From: Helochares maculicollis
Taxonomy: Eukaryota; Arthropoda; Insecta; Coleoptera; Hydrophilidae
DNA: 51,632 bases
Assembly: GCA_033557835.1 (NCBI GenBank)
Contig: JAWQRO010000161.1
Span: 1 to 51,632, forward strand
Direction: 5' to 3'
The notes under the pieces are model-generated. The model made no database searches. It saw only the letters and a list, made by a program, of their open reading frames with translations, and was not told the DNA's origin. Of this stretch, positions 1 through 12,243 are shown piece by piece. Within the stretch, counting starts at the first letter, position 1; each line of letters begins with the position of its first letter. The position numbers and the translations under genes are program-made.

Positions 1-2091
1 TAATATTATGAATTAAACGCTATTTGGTAGCTATTGATGTTTATTTAGCTTTTAGTCTTAACAGTTTCGCTTCATTTTAACAAGAAGCATCGTCAGATGT
101 TCTTATTTATTTTGTTTTTTATATATATAAAATTATTTCATTTTTTATAGCATTTTAAATGGTTTCTAAATATTATTGCAGTGAAATCAACACATCCTTT
201 ACTAAGTTTCTTATTAGTATTTGGTTAAAAAAATAATGAAAATTCTAATTGATTGTTTCAAAATATATAATAGTGTGGAAACAATAGCTCTTTTTCTGTA
301 GGCATAATTATTTATCATGCAATTGTTTTCTTAATTTGCAGTCCAACATTTCTATTTGGTGTCAAGTAGAGCTAAAAGTAAAATGAAATTTTAAATTTCA
401 TGTAACGAAGCAGTGAAATAATGTAAAGAAACATTTTCATCCGCAAGAACAATGGCTCGTGTGCAAACAGAGATTTGCCGTTTTCGTTAAATTTGAATAA
501 TGGGAAGCACAAAAGAGAAATAACAGATATTCCTCTGACGAATATGCAATGACGTACATTGACAAAACCTAATCCTCTAGCAACGAGCGACTGAAGCCCA
601 ACTCGATGAGTGACAATGCAAAACCGCACTTTGATGAATACTGAACCGCAGAGAATTTCACCCCCAATTCACCAATGGACACCCAAATGCGAAAAATTCC
701 AATTACACTTTCATTACCCAACACTAATCGAACATAAACTTTATTTACTGCCCATCTAATTGAACGTACCTCTATGTTCGATGGTGCGGTATGGCGTTCG
801 TTTGCTTTACCCAATTAACTGAATGTTAGCAATGCATATATAGGCAATCAACTGTGTATATATTTAAGCTGTATTGATTGTATATTGTAGTTATTATTAG
901 CTAGAATAGGCGTGATTGTTTGCTTTAATTAAGTTTATTCAACATTACAATTTATAGTTTTCAGTGAGTTGCTTCAGCACACTTTTCTTTATACATAAAG
1001 TTTTTTCTATGAAAATATTTATATACGCTGCGCATTTACATGAGGTGATCATGGGATTAGTCAAGAGCGGATGATATTTTTGATTCACGAGAACATCGTA
1101 TACCTCCCGTGTAATTTGGTCTTAAAAACTTAAACACATATCCCATCTGTTGCCAAATTTTGGCAGAACTTTTAGAAATTGATGTATTTGGTAAATAATA
1201 ATGATCAGACTTATATATTGCATCATTAATGTTTTAATACTTGCATCACAAGGAAATACAAGTGAAAAAGTTGAAGTCCAATCAATAAGTTTTCCATTTG
1301 ATTCATTATAAAAGTCTAGCGCAAATAATACTATCGCAAGGATCTTCAAAATTATTTACATAAAGGTCGAGGAGAAAATATTTAGCCATAAAAGTGATTG
1401 GCGGATATCATTTCATAAATCAGCAAGTAATAAAGTGAAGCAAAAATTATGCATATTTTAAAATTTGGACAAACGAAATTGTTGCTTATCAATCATAATC
1501 TCTTTCCAAAGTCACATACCATATATAAAATAAAATAACATACTCGTTTATAGAAATATGTGTGATAGGTTGTCAAAATTTATTGATGCAAAATCATGCA
1601 GTTACAGGAAATTGATCTGGAAAATTTTTCTTCTAGATATAGAGCAGATGGAGCTGCGAGATAAGTTTTGTATAATGACCTTCATTTATTCATACATGAT
1701 TATAATTGTGGAGATGAACCCATGAGGAAACTATTACAAATCTATATTGTGGAGTTGTCATGAAGGTCGTTTCCATCTCGGTGAATAAAGTACATTGCGG
1801 ATCCTGTGCCGTTGAAAACTCAAAAAAACTACAAACATTATCACTTTACTGCCCAAAAGGTTTTGGTGTGCAGTTTCATCTATAAGCGTTATTTAGCCCT
1901 ACTTTTACGAAGACATTGGAATCAGTTACCGTGAACTTCAATATACTGCGACATGTATAATGTTTTAAAAAAAACTGACCAATATGGGACAGAACACAAT
2001 TATTCCAACAGAATGAACAGTCTTTACGGCGCATCATCCGCTTGAAATTTTTATTAGCCGGCCCGAGTTTCATTTAAATATTTCTGGTTTT
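1..2091. other. AT-rich non-coding DNA, no gene seen
   Basis: The open frames here are short, have no recognisable motifs and are what AT-rich DNA gives by chance. I see no RNA gene and no transposon end. The LINE fragment that starts near 2092 may extend a little further upstream, but I could not find the catalytic reverse transcriptase motifs in this stretch. Confidence 0.5.
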
Positions 2092-2507
2092 TCCCTGTGT
2101 ATCTCACAGGTGAAGTATTTAGGCATTGATATTAATTGCCAATCAAAAGAGACTATTAAAGAGGAAATTGACCGAATTTGGTCCAGCATGCTCATGAGAG
2201 TGAAGGAAAATTTTCTAATTCGGACGTGATTTGTCTTTTTGCCTCATACCTAAAAAAGCTTGGTTTTGGTCGAAGGAATCAAATGTGCAAATTGTACCAA
2301 ACATTAATCACCCAAATAGAATAGAATTTCTGTCTATCGAGAACTATGTTGAACTTTCATGAAAATTTTTCCAATCGAAAAAACGCGCAAACGCTGTGTA
2401 AGACTGTAAACGTAAAGCATATTCAATCCATTGATGAAAGCCCGGCACAAACATTAACAATCGGTCTAAAGTCGAAAGTCCGCCAATTTAGTACAATTCT
2501 AAAGTAA
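2092..2507 (+). pseudogene. Decayed LINE reverse transcriptase, C-terminal (post-palm) fragment
   Basis: Two consecutive plus-strand frames look like the region after the catalytic palm of a LINE reverse transcriptase. The first (frame of 2110, ending at a TGA at 2227-2229) reads VKYLGIDI and then KEEIDRIW, as in the YLG...EI..RI segment of many LINEs. The second (frame of 2256, ending at TAA 2505-2507) reads RRNQMCKLYQTLITQIE, like the family motif K.rLYkTLirPv. It is open for about 80 codons with one internal TAG. The YLG to LY spacing, about 59 codons, fits the family. At least one frameshift separates the two parts. I found neither the FADD catalytic motif upstream nor a clear poly-A end, so this is a short, old fragment. 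Which LINE clade it belongs to cannot be told by eye; RTE- or Jockey-like both fit. Confidence 0.55.
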
Positions 2508-5500
2508 ATTTAGTAAATTACTATGTTAATATTCATTTGATTGTAATAAAAAATAAACTCTATGAAGAATCAGTTGACAGATCTGTTTTACGCCTTATAT
2601 TAGAAATTCTAATTTTAGTACAGACAAACCTTAAGGCGTATAGACAGTTAGCCCCAGCGAAATATCAAACTAAAAAGTGTCATCCTGCCCTCGTATACCA
2701 ACAGATATTTCATGTTATACAAGCCACTTTATTTCAAAAGACACTCTCACCCGCCAAAGCACTTTCTCAATTGCTTTCCGCGACAATCTCTTATTTTATC
2801 TTAAAGTAGAAAATCTTAAAACGCCCCTACTCTCTCATAGATTTATTTTGCATGATCCCAAAGTGAATTATATTGTCGTGTTGTGATATCGATCGCAGAC
2901 ATAAATTATAGATAATGTTAATTGGAAATCTCAAAACCGTAACTGGCATTATAAATCTGATTAAAAATTAAGTTTGAAGTGAGGATTAGGAACGGGATTG
3001 CCTTTTTTTTGATAAAGAGGAAAATTTTCAAACTGGAATGCTACTGAAAACTAATTTCAAGCTATTGTGATGGGACTTCCTCTTATTTATATTAATTCTT
3101 TTTGTTTATGTCTTTTTAACCATACTTCAAACATTTTAATTCAATAAGCTGATGACATTAATTGAAAATGCATTTATGAGTAATGATATATAAAATAAAT
3201 TTAATAAATGTTGGCGAAACGGTTTCATCTAGTGCATAATAGTAAAAATAATTTTTTGGATGGGTACGATTTCGCACGTGACACATTTTGAGCAAACAAA
3301 TGAAATTGATTTTTGTGGTTGTGGAAGGTAATGCCGTTCTGGTCCAGCGCTGGAATTAAAAATGATATCAAGGTGGGGCTTGCGAGTTTTCTTTTGTCTG
3401 GTAGCTCCGTGTTTTATGAACTTTAGATCTTTTAAAAATTTCTTCGGGTGAGCGCAGGTCCTATTACAATGAAATAAAAGTCTACCCACAACGAGAAACA
3501 AAAAGCAATTATGTACTTTAATGTGAAAGCCTGAAAATAGTGTTACATTAATTCAGATTTAAATTGAATTTTTTCATTATGGCAGAAAGAACTCCTTTTA
3601 CAGTGAAAAACCCGCAGCGGCCTCGGTTTTCCATCAACCGTTGCGTGAGACCTCACTTTGCTTCCGCCGGCCACTTGATTCAAATTGTAATTATTACTTG
3701 ACTGACTTTTGCAGTGAACCCCTCTGTTTTAAATGTTTTATTGTCTCTAATCCTTTCGAGGACCAATTAACTTCAGAATAATTAGAGAGCAGTTTTATTG
3801 GCATAAAATTTTCTATTATATAAATGCTGCAGTTAGGATAGGCCATAAAACTGGAGCAAGTTACATTGGCACTTAATTTTAATGAGCAAATTTAATTTTA
3901 TAAAAATTGAGAGATATTTAGTAATTTAAGTGAAAAGGATTAAGTAAATTGGACTGATGCAAAATTAAATCTAACATGAATGTTTGAGTATTTCGAGATT
4001 AGGATATACACGCGCGGCAAACAATTTTCTTGTTTAGAAAATAGGGAGATAATAAACGATTCTGTTTCCAGTTTAATAATACTAAATGCATTTGAAGCCC
4101 AGGGAATAATATAACTAAAGTTTAAAACGTACAACCATTTGTATCTATTTCGAAGAAAAGTTCCCTTTCTCGAGAAAGTAACTACATTAGTTTTTTATAT
4201 AAAACAAATTAAACTTGGAATGAAAATAGTACATAAGATGAAGGCATTTTACTGAAACAGAATAAATAGGGACTATTTGTTTCCACCCGCAAAAACTTGG
4301 ACCAAAGGAACTGAAGACAAGTAGAAATTGATGATTGCAGGAAAAACTATTAATCTTTTGAGTAATTGAGTTTTACGTAAAAAGAATAAGAACAGTGCAT
4401 TGCTATTCTTTTATCGTTACGTTCCTTGCAATTTCATTATTGTATTCAGGGCCTTACCATTATTGGTTGTTTTGAGATAAACTTCTGAGATTATTATTTA
4501 CGGTGCACTTTGCAGTTTGTGACGCATTTATGGAAGAGTTAATTTGAAATGTCCTTCAACTACGGTGCTTCTTTGTGTTTACAGCTATTATATATTTATT
4601 ATAAACATTTGTTTATAGTTGAAGGCATATTTGTTTGTTTTCTGTGTTTCAAAAAAGTTGTTAATGAAATTAATTGTAATTTTTTTAATCGTGAAACAAA
4701 TTAATTTGATACTTACAAACGTCAGTGTGAACTTAATTCACGACTAAAAATATTACTTTGTAAAAGCGCTAAGAACACTCAAAAAGTGTTCTGCTTATTC
4801 AATTCAAAGGCAAAATTCTTTCAAGTTTGCACTTTCAAAAAAGCCTATCAGCTTATAGTTTGCAGCAAGACATGCTTTTCATACAGTACGTTTGAGAATC
4901 AATCTGGAAAACTAACTATTACCCAACGAAAAACAAATTCTGTAAGCACATTGCGGAAGTTGTATGAAGACTCCTTTTTCAGTTTCTGAAAATATTGGAT
5001 GAATTAGTGGCGGTGAAATACGTAACTCATTAGTTTCAAGGAAAATTAATTTAATAATTAGTGTTACGAAATTTGCCTCTGGTCATTTGGGGCAATCTAG
5101 CTTTGTCCCTTATTTAAAGATAGTCATGTAAAGTATTTTAATTTTGACTATTTAAATTAGGAAATGAACAATCTACTTTTTTTGGTCAAACCACTCTGAA
5201 AGAGTTTAAATTAGGTTAGGAATAGAAAGGACGAATATATTGCCGAAAATTGTGTACCTTCCATTCTTATAATACGATATTTCCTAAGTTATTATATGCT
5301 GTAATATAAAGTGATTAATAAATATAGAACTGTTTTTTAGTAAATGCAAGACCATTTTTTGTTATATCTTTTCCTAAGAATCTATTTAAGAAATAATTCT
5401 TAATTTGCAACATGTTTTACAATACTTTCGTGATCAAAATCAACTACTACATGAGCTTTTTAAGTCAAATTATTTTGAGGTTTCCATGAAAAAATATTGT

Positions 5501-8500
5501 TAAGCATAAAGCTCTAAACCATTCTAATATTGGTTCGGGCAATATGATGCATCAAGTTAAAACGTTAAACTACCTCGTTGTGGTTCTTATAACTAATACT
5601 GAACTTTTTCCAGATCAAATGGAATAGAAATAAATTTTTGGATTTAGAATTACAATACTTTTAGCCTGCTACTTTGTGCGCATTAGAATTACCTGGTTTT
5701 TCTGAAACAGATATTTTCTTAAGGCTTTTTTTACATTACAGTAGCTTATCATGACTCTATATGAGGTTACCAGAAGAAAAGTTTTCCATTAGAAAAGTTA
5801 TCTAGAAACTGCTTACGTTATCATTTCATTAGCCAGTGATTTTATTGGTTTGCCCATAACTTGTCTTCTTGCAATTCATGAATTTCTTTGGAGTTTAGAT
5901 TTGACAACTCTTTGGTCACCACAGGTGTTGAGCCTGTTTAGAACATTAATTTTTCAACTCCGTGTATTCTACCATATCAATTTCGCTTCAAATATTACTA
6001 TTTGCGTTTAGGTCTAATTTTTCGTCGCTGCTGTTATATTCAGTAAATCATGTTATATGAGCACCTCGGTTAGTTCTTTCGTCTTCACCATTTTTTCCTA
6101 TAGCTGATTGTCATTGAATCTTTTTGCCGATTTTAGCGTGGGAATCTCTCATCTGGTAATTGGCAGTGGGCCTTCGCTAGAGTTAGACTTATGACATCAG
6201 AGAATTTCTTAACTTATCCATCGCTTTAGCTGATTGTTAGGGCATATATATGAATTATTTGCACCATGTACCTGCCATTGTTTTGAAAGTAAGGAAGGCA
6301 GTTCGATCTAAGACAATGGATATTTAGAATAGTGATTGGTAAATCTTCTTGGTTATTAAGAATCCACTAGATCTACCGTTGTCAGTATTTTTGTGGCTTA
6401 TTAGATTGTCTGATTTAAACTGTAAAATTATAATTTTTCGCTCTTACTTCATTGAGTCCTACGTTATCCCACTTGAACATTTCGATGGTTTATAGTCAAA
6501 CTTAGTTCGAGAGAAATCTGTTGTTGTGAGTTACTAGTTGTAATTGGTAGTTATTTCTCTTCACAAATGCTTAGCAAACTTTGCCATTCTGGAGGGTCAT
6601 GAGATGATACCATTTCCGAGTTTAGTACAGGCTGCGGGGAGTGAGGGTGGCTTTTTTGTATTTACAATATATAAAGGGTTTGAAACTTAAAACATTACTC
6701 TGTTTGACTCTAGATTGGTGAGTATAGATTTACCTCTCTGCAAGGAACGTAAACCGGACCAAGTATAGTGTTTAATGTAAGTCTGGATAGTGACCAGTAC
6801 ATCTCTGGTTTAAGTGCGGTTACGTTGCCAAGTACTGACCGGGCTTGATTTTGCTTTACTCAAAATGTTGGCTAATATCAATTTTATTTATTTTATACAG
6901 CTATGTGGCTTCTTAAATTTTATAAGCAAGAACGTAATGATACACGTGTACTTCTGCTCACAGTAACTAATAAATTAAATTTGTAATCAATAATTATTAC
7001 TCAATTCAATTTATCAAATAATCTGTATGTATTACTATCATTTCAGTGGTAACATAATACATTTTACACTTAAAGTTACAGCATTAATTAGCAAAAGAGT
7101 AGACATTTTATTTATTTCTAGGAATAACTACACTAATTATAACAAAAATTCAAATTTAAAATTTTCATCGTGCTTTACTTATGCACAAGCCTGCAAATAA
7201 CAGGTATAACACACAAATATGAAAGCAAGTCTTTCAGACAATGGATTTTACGTTCAAAAATCTAATATTCCAGTCATCTCGAGAACAATTGCATCCCTAC
7301 CGCGTTTGCGTTATTGCTCCCAAGTTACATACGTGACGGATATTTGACATGATTAGAATGTCTTCCTGACTTGGAAATGCGGAATCATTTGCATAGATTT
7401 TCATTATATTATGGAAATTATTTTCATATTAATTTCAAAACCTTTCGGTACGGTTGTCACCACTGTTTTGCTTGTTTCAAACACCTCTTTTATTTTCTCT
7501 GTGAATTTTCCACCAACATTACTCTGTCTGCTTTTTGATAATCACGATACTATCGGATAAGCGATAAAACTAATTAATAAAGGCTTAAAAAAGTCGCGCA
7601 AGCCGCATGCGATGTTAACTAAATGGGCTCTTGATTAGATTTGGGGTTGAAATTAATGAATGGTTTAATGAAAAACTCTCGTAGAGGTGCGATAATGTCC
7701 ACTTAATAGATATCAAAAAATGTTCTCTCTATTTATGTTCACATAAATATTCTTAGCTAGTGTTAAGAAACCATAAGCGTCACGAATCAAGTCGAGAAAT
7801 ATATACATTCAAACGACAGGAGAAGGTCATCATGAATAATGGTCAGCAAGGGGGTGGTCCATACGCATATCACCTCTTCCTTTCCACGCAATGGTCATAA
7901 ATAAACGCCAAGACATTGATTAAGTTTCTCCCTCCCTACGCGTACGTGCTACTTTCACGTCAACCTTACATCTTTATTGCAGCTATCTGTTTATAAATTT
8001 CGTTGGGGTCGCCTCTTTTTTGCCCAAGAAAAACTGCAACAGTTTAGAAAATCCTTAGAGGTCTCATTACTAAAGACCATTATTTTAACAGCTAGTTTTT
8101 ATTCTTCAACCTCTTTTTTGTGAAATCTACGCGTTTCCAGGTTATATGCAAACTTAAAATTTAAAACTCTTTAACTTAAATAATATTTACACAATTGGTG
8201 GATATGCACGTCGATTAGTTCTGTCAGTATCCTGATTCCACAACTTTTATTGATAGTCCTTACAATTTTATTTCCGCATTCAACGTGCAGCTTTTCGAGC
8301 GCAATTGACATGATTAAGCAAAGTCACTTTTCGTAACCAACAAAATCACATTTTGTAGCAGAGTTTAATTTAAACTAGGCGAAGTGCATTAAACTGAAAT
8401 CAACAGAGTAAATTATTATCAGTTACGAACTTTACAAAATGAGCAATCAGCACGTGAACCGCTTTTTGTTAACAGAACAAAACTTTGTTTCGTCTGCCAA

Positions 8501-8634
8501 TTTAATAATTTAATAATACTTAAATTAGTTCTGTGTGGCTATATTAGAGTAATTCGCTATGAATATAAATATCCTTTTATAATTTCCAGTTTTGTTAACA
8601 TTAAAGTGTGGCTCCCAGTGGTCAACCTTGGGCT
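2508..8634. other. Long AT-rich stretch without a recognisable gene
   Basis: No frame here shows a domain I recognise. A small GC-richer spot at 3579-3701 is listed separately. The part from about 5580 to 6850 differs somewhat in texture, being richer in C and T on the plus strand, and could be old transposon sequence, but I found no reliable motif in it. No terminal inverted repeats, tRNA-like boxes or long tandem repeats were seen. Confidence 0.4.
3579..3701 (+). CDS. Possible small open frame in a GC-rich spot (40 residues)
   Basis: An ATG at 3579 opens a 40-codon frame ending in TGA at 3699-3701. The middle (about 3600-3680) is clearly richer in G and C than its surroundings and encodes a basic, Pro/Arg-containing stretch (NPQRPRFSINRC). 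A possible splice acceptor (TTTTACAG) lies inside it at about 3596-3603 and another (TTTTGCAG) just after its stop, so it could equally be part of an exon. It matches no family that I know. It is short enough to be chance. Confidence 0.15.
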   Translation: MAERTPFTVKNPQRPRFSINRCVRPHFASAGHLIQIVIIT

Positions 8635-8658
8635 TATATAAAGTTCACTAAGTGAACT
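8635..8658 (+). promoter_or_regulatory. TATA-like box followed by a 17-bp palindrome
   Basis: The sequence TTATATAA (about 8634-8641) is followed directly by AGTTCACTAAGTGAACT (8642-8658), a perfect inverted repeat with 8-bp arms around one central base. The arms contain the nuclear-receptor type half-site AGTTCA in inverted orientation, five bases apart. No convincing coding sequence starts within the next few hundred bases, so a promoter role is only a possibility; a chance TATA match in AT-rich DNA is quite likely. Confidence 0.2.
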
Positions 8659-9133
8659 CAAAACCTCGCCCCTAAAAGGTTATGTATGCAAAATTAATAT
8701 TAATGAATATGTTACGTAAATATTTTAACAGGATAAAAAATTACCAGAGCATACGAGCACGTTAAAAACCTACTGTTTTCTCAGCACGAACACTAGCTTA
8801 TTGTGCCTTTTTTGTACATATTTTAAATCATCTGCGCTTTTTTGAGAGAGTTTTATTTACCCAGGTGCTTTTAGCAGAAAATCTTGGAGTTAAAATTATG
8901 TCTGTTACGTAATATAACAGGGAGCATAATATACCTGACTAATAGTGAAACTAGTTTTGCTGCACATAATATATTCTAAAACTACATGTTGTTAATTATA
9001 CTGAAAGCTTGTCATTTATAGTTTATAATTCGCATTCAATAACTATATATGTTAGAGCATCTAGCTTAACACTAAGCAAGCCTAACTCTTCAAATGCTTA
9101 GCAAGAAGAATACAAATACAAAAAAATTGTTTA

Positions 9134-9207
9134 AAAGGATTGCCAACCGATACTACAAACGATTGTAGCTAATTGGATTAAGTTCGGCAACCCTTTGAAA
9201 CAAAGGG
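9134..9207. repeat. Cluster of small inverted repeats with mutually exclusive pairings
   Basis: Three pairings can be drawn in 74 bases. CTACAA (9153-9158) pairs with TTGTAG (9163-9168) across four bases. CCCTTT (9191-9196) pairs with AAAGGG (9202-9207) across five. AAAGGATTGCC (9134-9144) can pair, with one G-T or mismatch, with GGCAACCCTTT (9186-9196), which would use the same CCCTTT. No gene flanks it. It could be the remains of a small inverted-repeat element or simply chance. Confidence 0.25.
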
Positions 9208-12036
9208 CGTCCCCATATAAATTTTCGAATTGATTTATTAAATCCTGTTCTGCAAACATCCTCTGCCAACTTACTATTAGATTAAAGTTTGTAGAGAAGT
9301 TATTACAAAGTTAAGCACCTAATACACATAGATTTTCTTGCGCAAGAGCATATTCTTAGTATAAAATAATAAAAGAAACAACATTTGTGAATTACTCAAA
9401 CAAATCAAATTAAGCTCGTAGAAAATCATTTACTGCAAATACGAGGCATACGAACTAACAATAAGTTTATCGTGCCACATGAAGTGAGGTGCAAACAAGT
9501 ATCAAAGTAAAATATAAGACATTCGAAATTATGGCGCTCAAGGTAGTAAAATGGTAATGCGCCTAAGGCACCATAATCAGTGGAACCGCAACAATATTAT
9601 CTTGTAGGCTTGATTTAATTAGATAAGTTTTACGTTCGGCCTTGTTTACTTTCCTACTTTCTGCTTTCAGTTCATTTGGTTGATAGAGGTCGTCGCAACC
9701 GCGCCTTCGCTTGGCATTCTACTTCCAGGAGTATTTGGATAATTTACTGAATATTACTGAAATAATACTTCAGTTGGATTTATTGGCTTTTCTGTTCAAC
9801 GACTTTTAATAAGTTTTCTCTTTGTAACAAAATTCATTTTTCTCTGAGTAAATTTCATTTGCTTTGCGATATTCCTTTCAACACATAGCAAGACTTTTAT
9901 AGCTAGAATACTGTTCAATTTATCTAACAATACGTTTATCTAACAATATTTTATATAAAAGATTTTTTGTAATTGAATTTATGGAAGGATTCTTTATAAA
10001 GTTTTACTTTAAAAAGCTCCTTTGTAAAATATTCTATTTTTATATCTCACGTAGTTTCTACACAAACGTCTTTGACATTGATAACTCATCCAATAACACA
10101 AACAGCATTTTTGTTTGTTAGCTGTTTTGTTACAGCTTTTGCAAATTTATTTGACTGAGTAAAAATTATACGCCAATTTGAGTATTGTTTTCGTATCTCA
10201 GCGTCACGGAGAGCACGAGAATAAATACATTTTGAGTGATTTATTATTTTTCATCAATTAAATCTGATACCGGAACATCACGTTACGTTAGCTTGGATCA
10301 TTAATCAGAGATGTCATCTTCCATTTTAGAAATTTTATTGTATGAGTCGCACTTCAAATTTATTACCTGTCTTAAAATAGCTGAATATTAATTTAACGGA
10401 AAGTAGACGAAAATATATATGTTAATTCCCAGGTAATTTCAGGCATGAAATATTTAACTAAAAATTTCCTGACGTAACAATTAATTCCAGGAAATTTTAA
10501 ATGTGAAGAAGCAAAAGCATAATAAACTATAAAATTATTCATGTTGCATAATCAGTTACCTTCTTGACTCATCTGCTAATTTTGTTTCCATTTTATTGGA
10601 ACATTAACCCGGCGCAATTATGTTAACAATAGTTATAGTTTATTTTCGCGATTTTTATGCAATAGCTTGTATTGAATTATTTCAAATAATACCTGCAGAT
10701 TTGAAATTTTTTTTTAAATGTAATATAACTGGGCCTTATTTGCTCTACAACAGCTAAATTGTTCGTGCCTTAAAGTTTTCAACATACATTAGAATTTAAA
10801 TATTTGCTGATTATAATAAGTTTATCAATTGAACAAGCTCAAGAAAAATTAAAGGAGGCATTTGACATTCTTTCACATTCCATTAGTCTTTACATAAGCT
10901 ATTATGCTAATAAAACAGAAGAAATTTTGTTGTTCTTGCATTAAAATAATGTTAAATCAATAAGATAAGCTCTATAGTATGCGTTTTGCAGTTCCAAAAG
11001 TACTTACACTTTGCTAGATTACTATCAAGTTTTATCAAAGCAATTTATCTGGCGAGATATTGCATCACATTGGTGCAAATAAGCAAGTTGATGTAATATA
11101 AATTTTAAACTCAAGGAATTTATAAATTCTGTGTGGTATGCAGATGATAGCATACTTAATTAAAATATGTAGAGGCAAATTTAAGGAAAGCGCAGGTAAA
11201 AGGAACTAAATAAATGTAATGTATTTATGCAATATAACTGGTAGTTGCCGCTTCTATATCTCGCTCGTGAAATAAAATATAAATAATAACGTGTTTATTA
11301 TAGGGGGGAACTCTTGTTAAGTAGTTGCACATAATCTTTGACGGAAATTGTGTAGCTATACATCTTGTATAATAGCTCTTCTTTGAGAACTTCGGTCTTA
11401 CGGTGGAGAAGATTGCGAGTTTGCCTAGTGACATTAATTATAAGTTATCAGCAATCGCAGCAGTTCTCAAGTTATTCTACTGACCGGACCAACTTTACCG
11501 GAAATTGAATATAGCCTTCCTCTTTCCTTCTGTGTCCACTTAGTATTTATGTCTATACAGAGTAAATATATCTCGTTTAATTTCCTCAAATTGATTCAAA
11601 ATGATCAAATTGTCATTGCCGGTCAACATATATCTTTTGTGTGTATCCCTTAATTAGATTTGAGGAACGAAGAAGTATAAAAATAGAGCGGCGGTGACGG
11701 AGAAATGTGGTGGAAACTTTCCTGCTTGTTTTTCATATTGCCATTTCCTTGCTTCGCGAACATGTGAAAAGCACATAAATTTTCGTCAAATTAATTCTTA
11801 ATAGAAATAGGTACAATTCGACCGAATTTTCCTGCGAAAGCAGCTCTATTAGTAAGGCTATTACAGTTGAAATGCTATAAATTTATAGAGTAATTTGAAT
11901 TAAATTAATAATTGGCAATTAGAAATTTGTGCTAAATTACGACCTAGGCGAAAGACGACATGGAAAGCAATGAATAAATCTGGCGAATAAACATACAATG
12001 AATGGCAATAAAACATAGACGTTAATTTTCGGGTAT

Positions 12037-12243
12037 ATGAGCTTTCAAGTACGGTTGGAGCAAATTTGGGGGAAAACTAAATGGAAATTAAATTCAGTAG
12101 CGGTGGCTTCTATTTATTTGGTGCGGAAGGGCGATAAGACAAAACTTAATTTTGTAATGGCACCGGAAAACTTGCGTAAGAACAAGTTATCCTATTCTGT
12201 GGGAGTTAAGAGTTTAGTCCATTTAATTCTAAGAACCTGCTAA
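12037..12243 (+). CDS. Unrecognised 68-residue open frame
   Basis: The ATG at 12037 begins a 68-codon frame that ends in TAA. The product would be basic (many Lys and Arg) and has no signal peptide, membrane segment or known motif that I can see. Codon choice is less extreme than in the surrounding AT-rich DNA, which is the only reason to mention it. No splice signals or polyadenylation signal were tied to it. It is probably a chance open frame; a small unannotated gene or an exon is the alternative. Confidence 0.12.
   Translation: MSFQVRLEQIWGKTKWKLNSVAVASIYLVRKGDKTKLNFVMAPENLRKNKLSYSVGVKSLVHLILRTC

Noticed and set aside
3344..3355. GGTCCAGCGCTG also found at about 33101
   Set aside because: A shared 12-mer is expected many times by chance in a window this size, and the flanks do not align.
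5209..5219. Two TTAGG units resembling the arthropod telomere repeat
   Set aside because: Only two copies are present; that is common by chance.
5740..6200. Possible Tc1-like transposase remnant on the minus strand (a short MVKTKELTE-like start near 6090)
   Set aside because: Beyond the first few residues the frames are full of stops and no catalytic motif or terminal repeats could be found. The similarity is too short to support a call.
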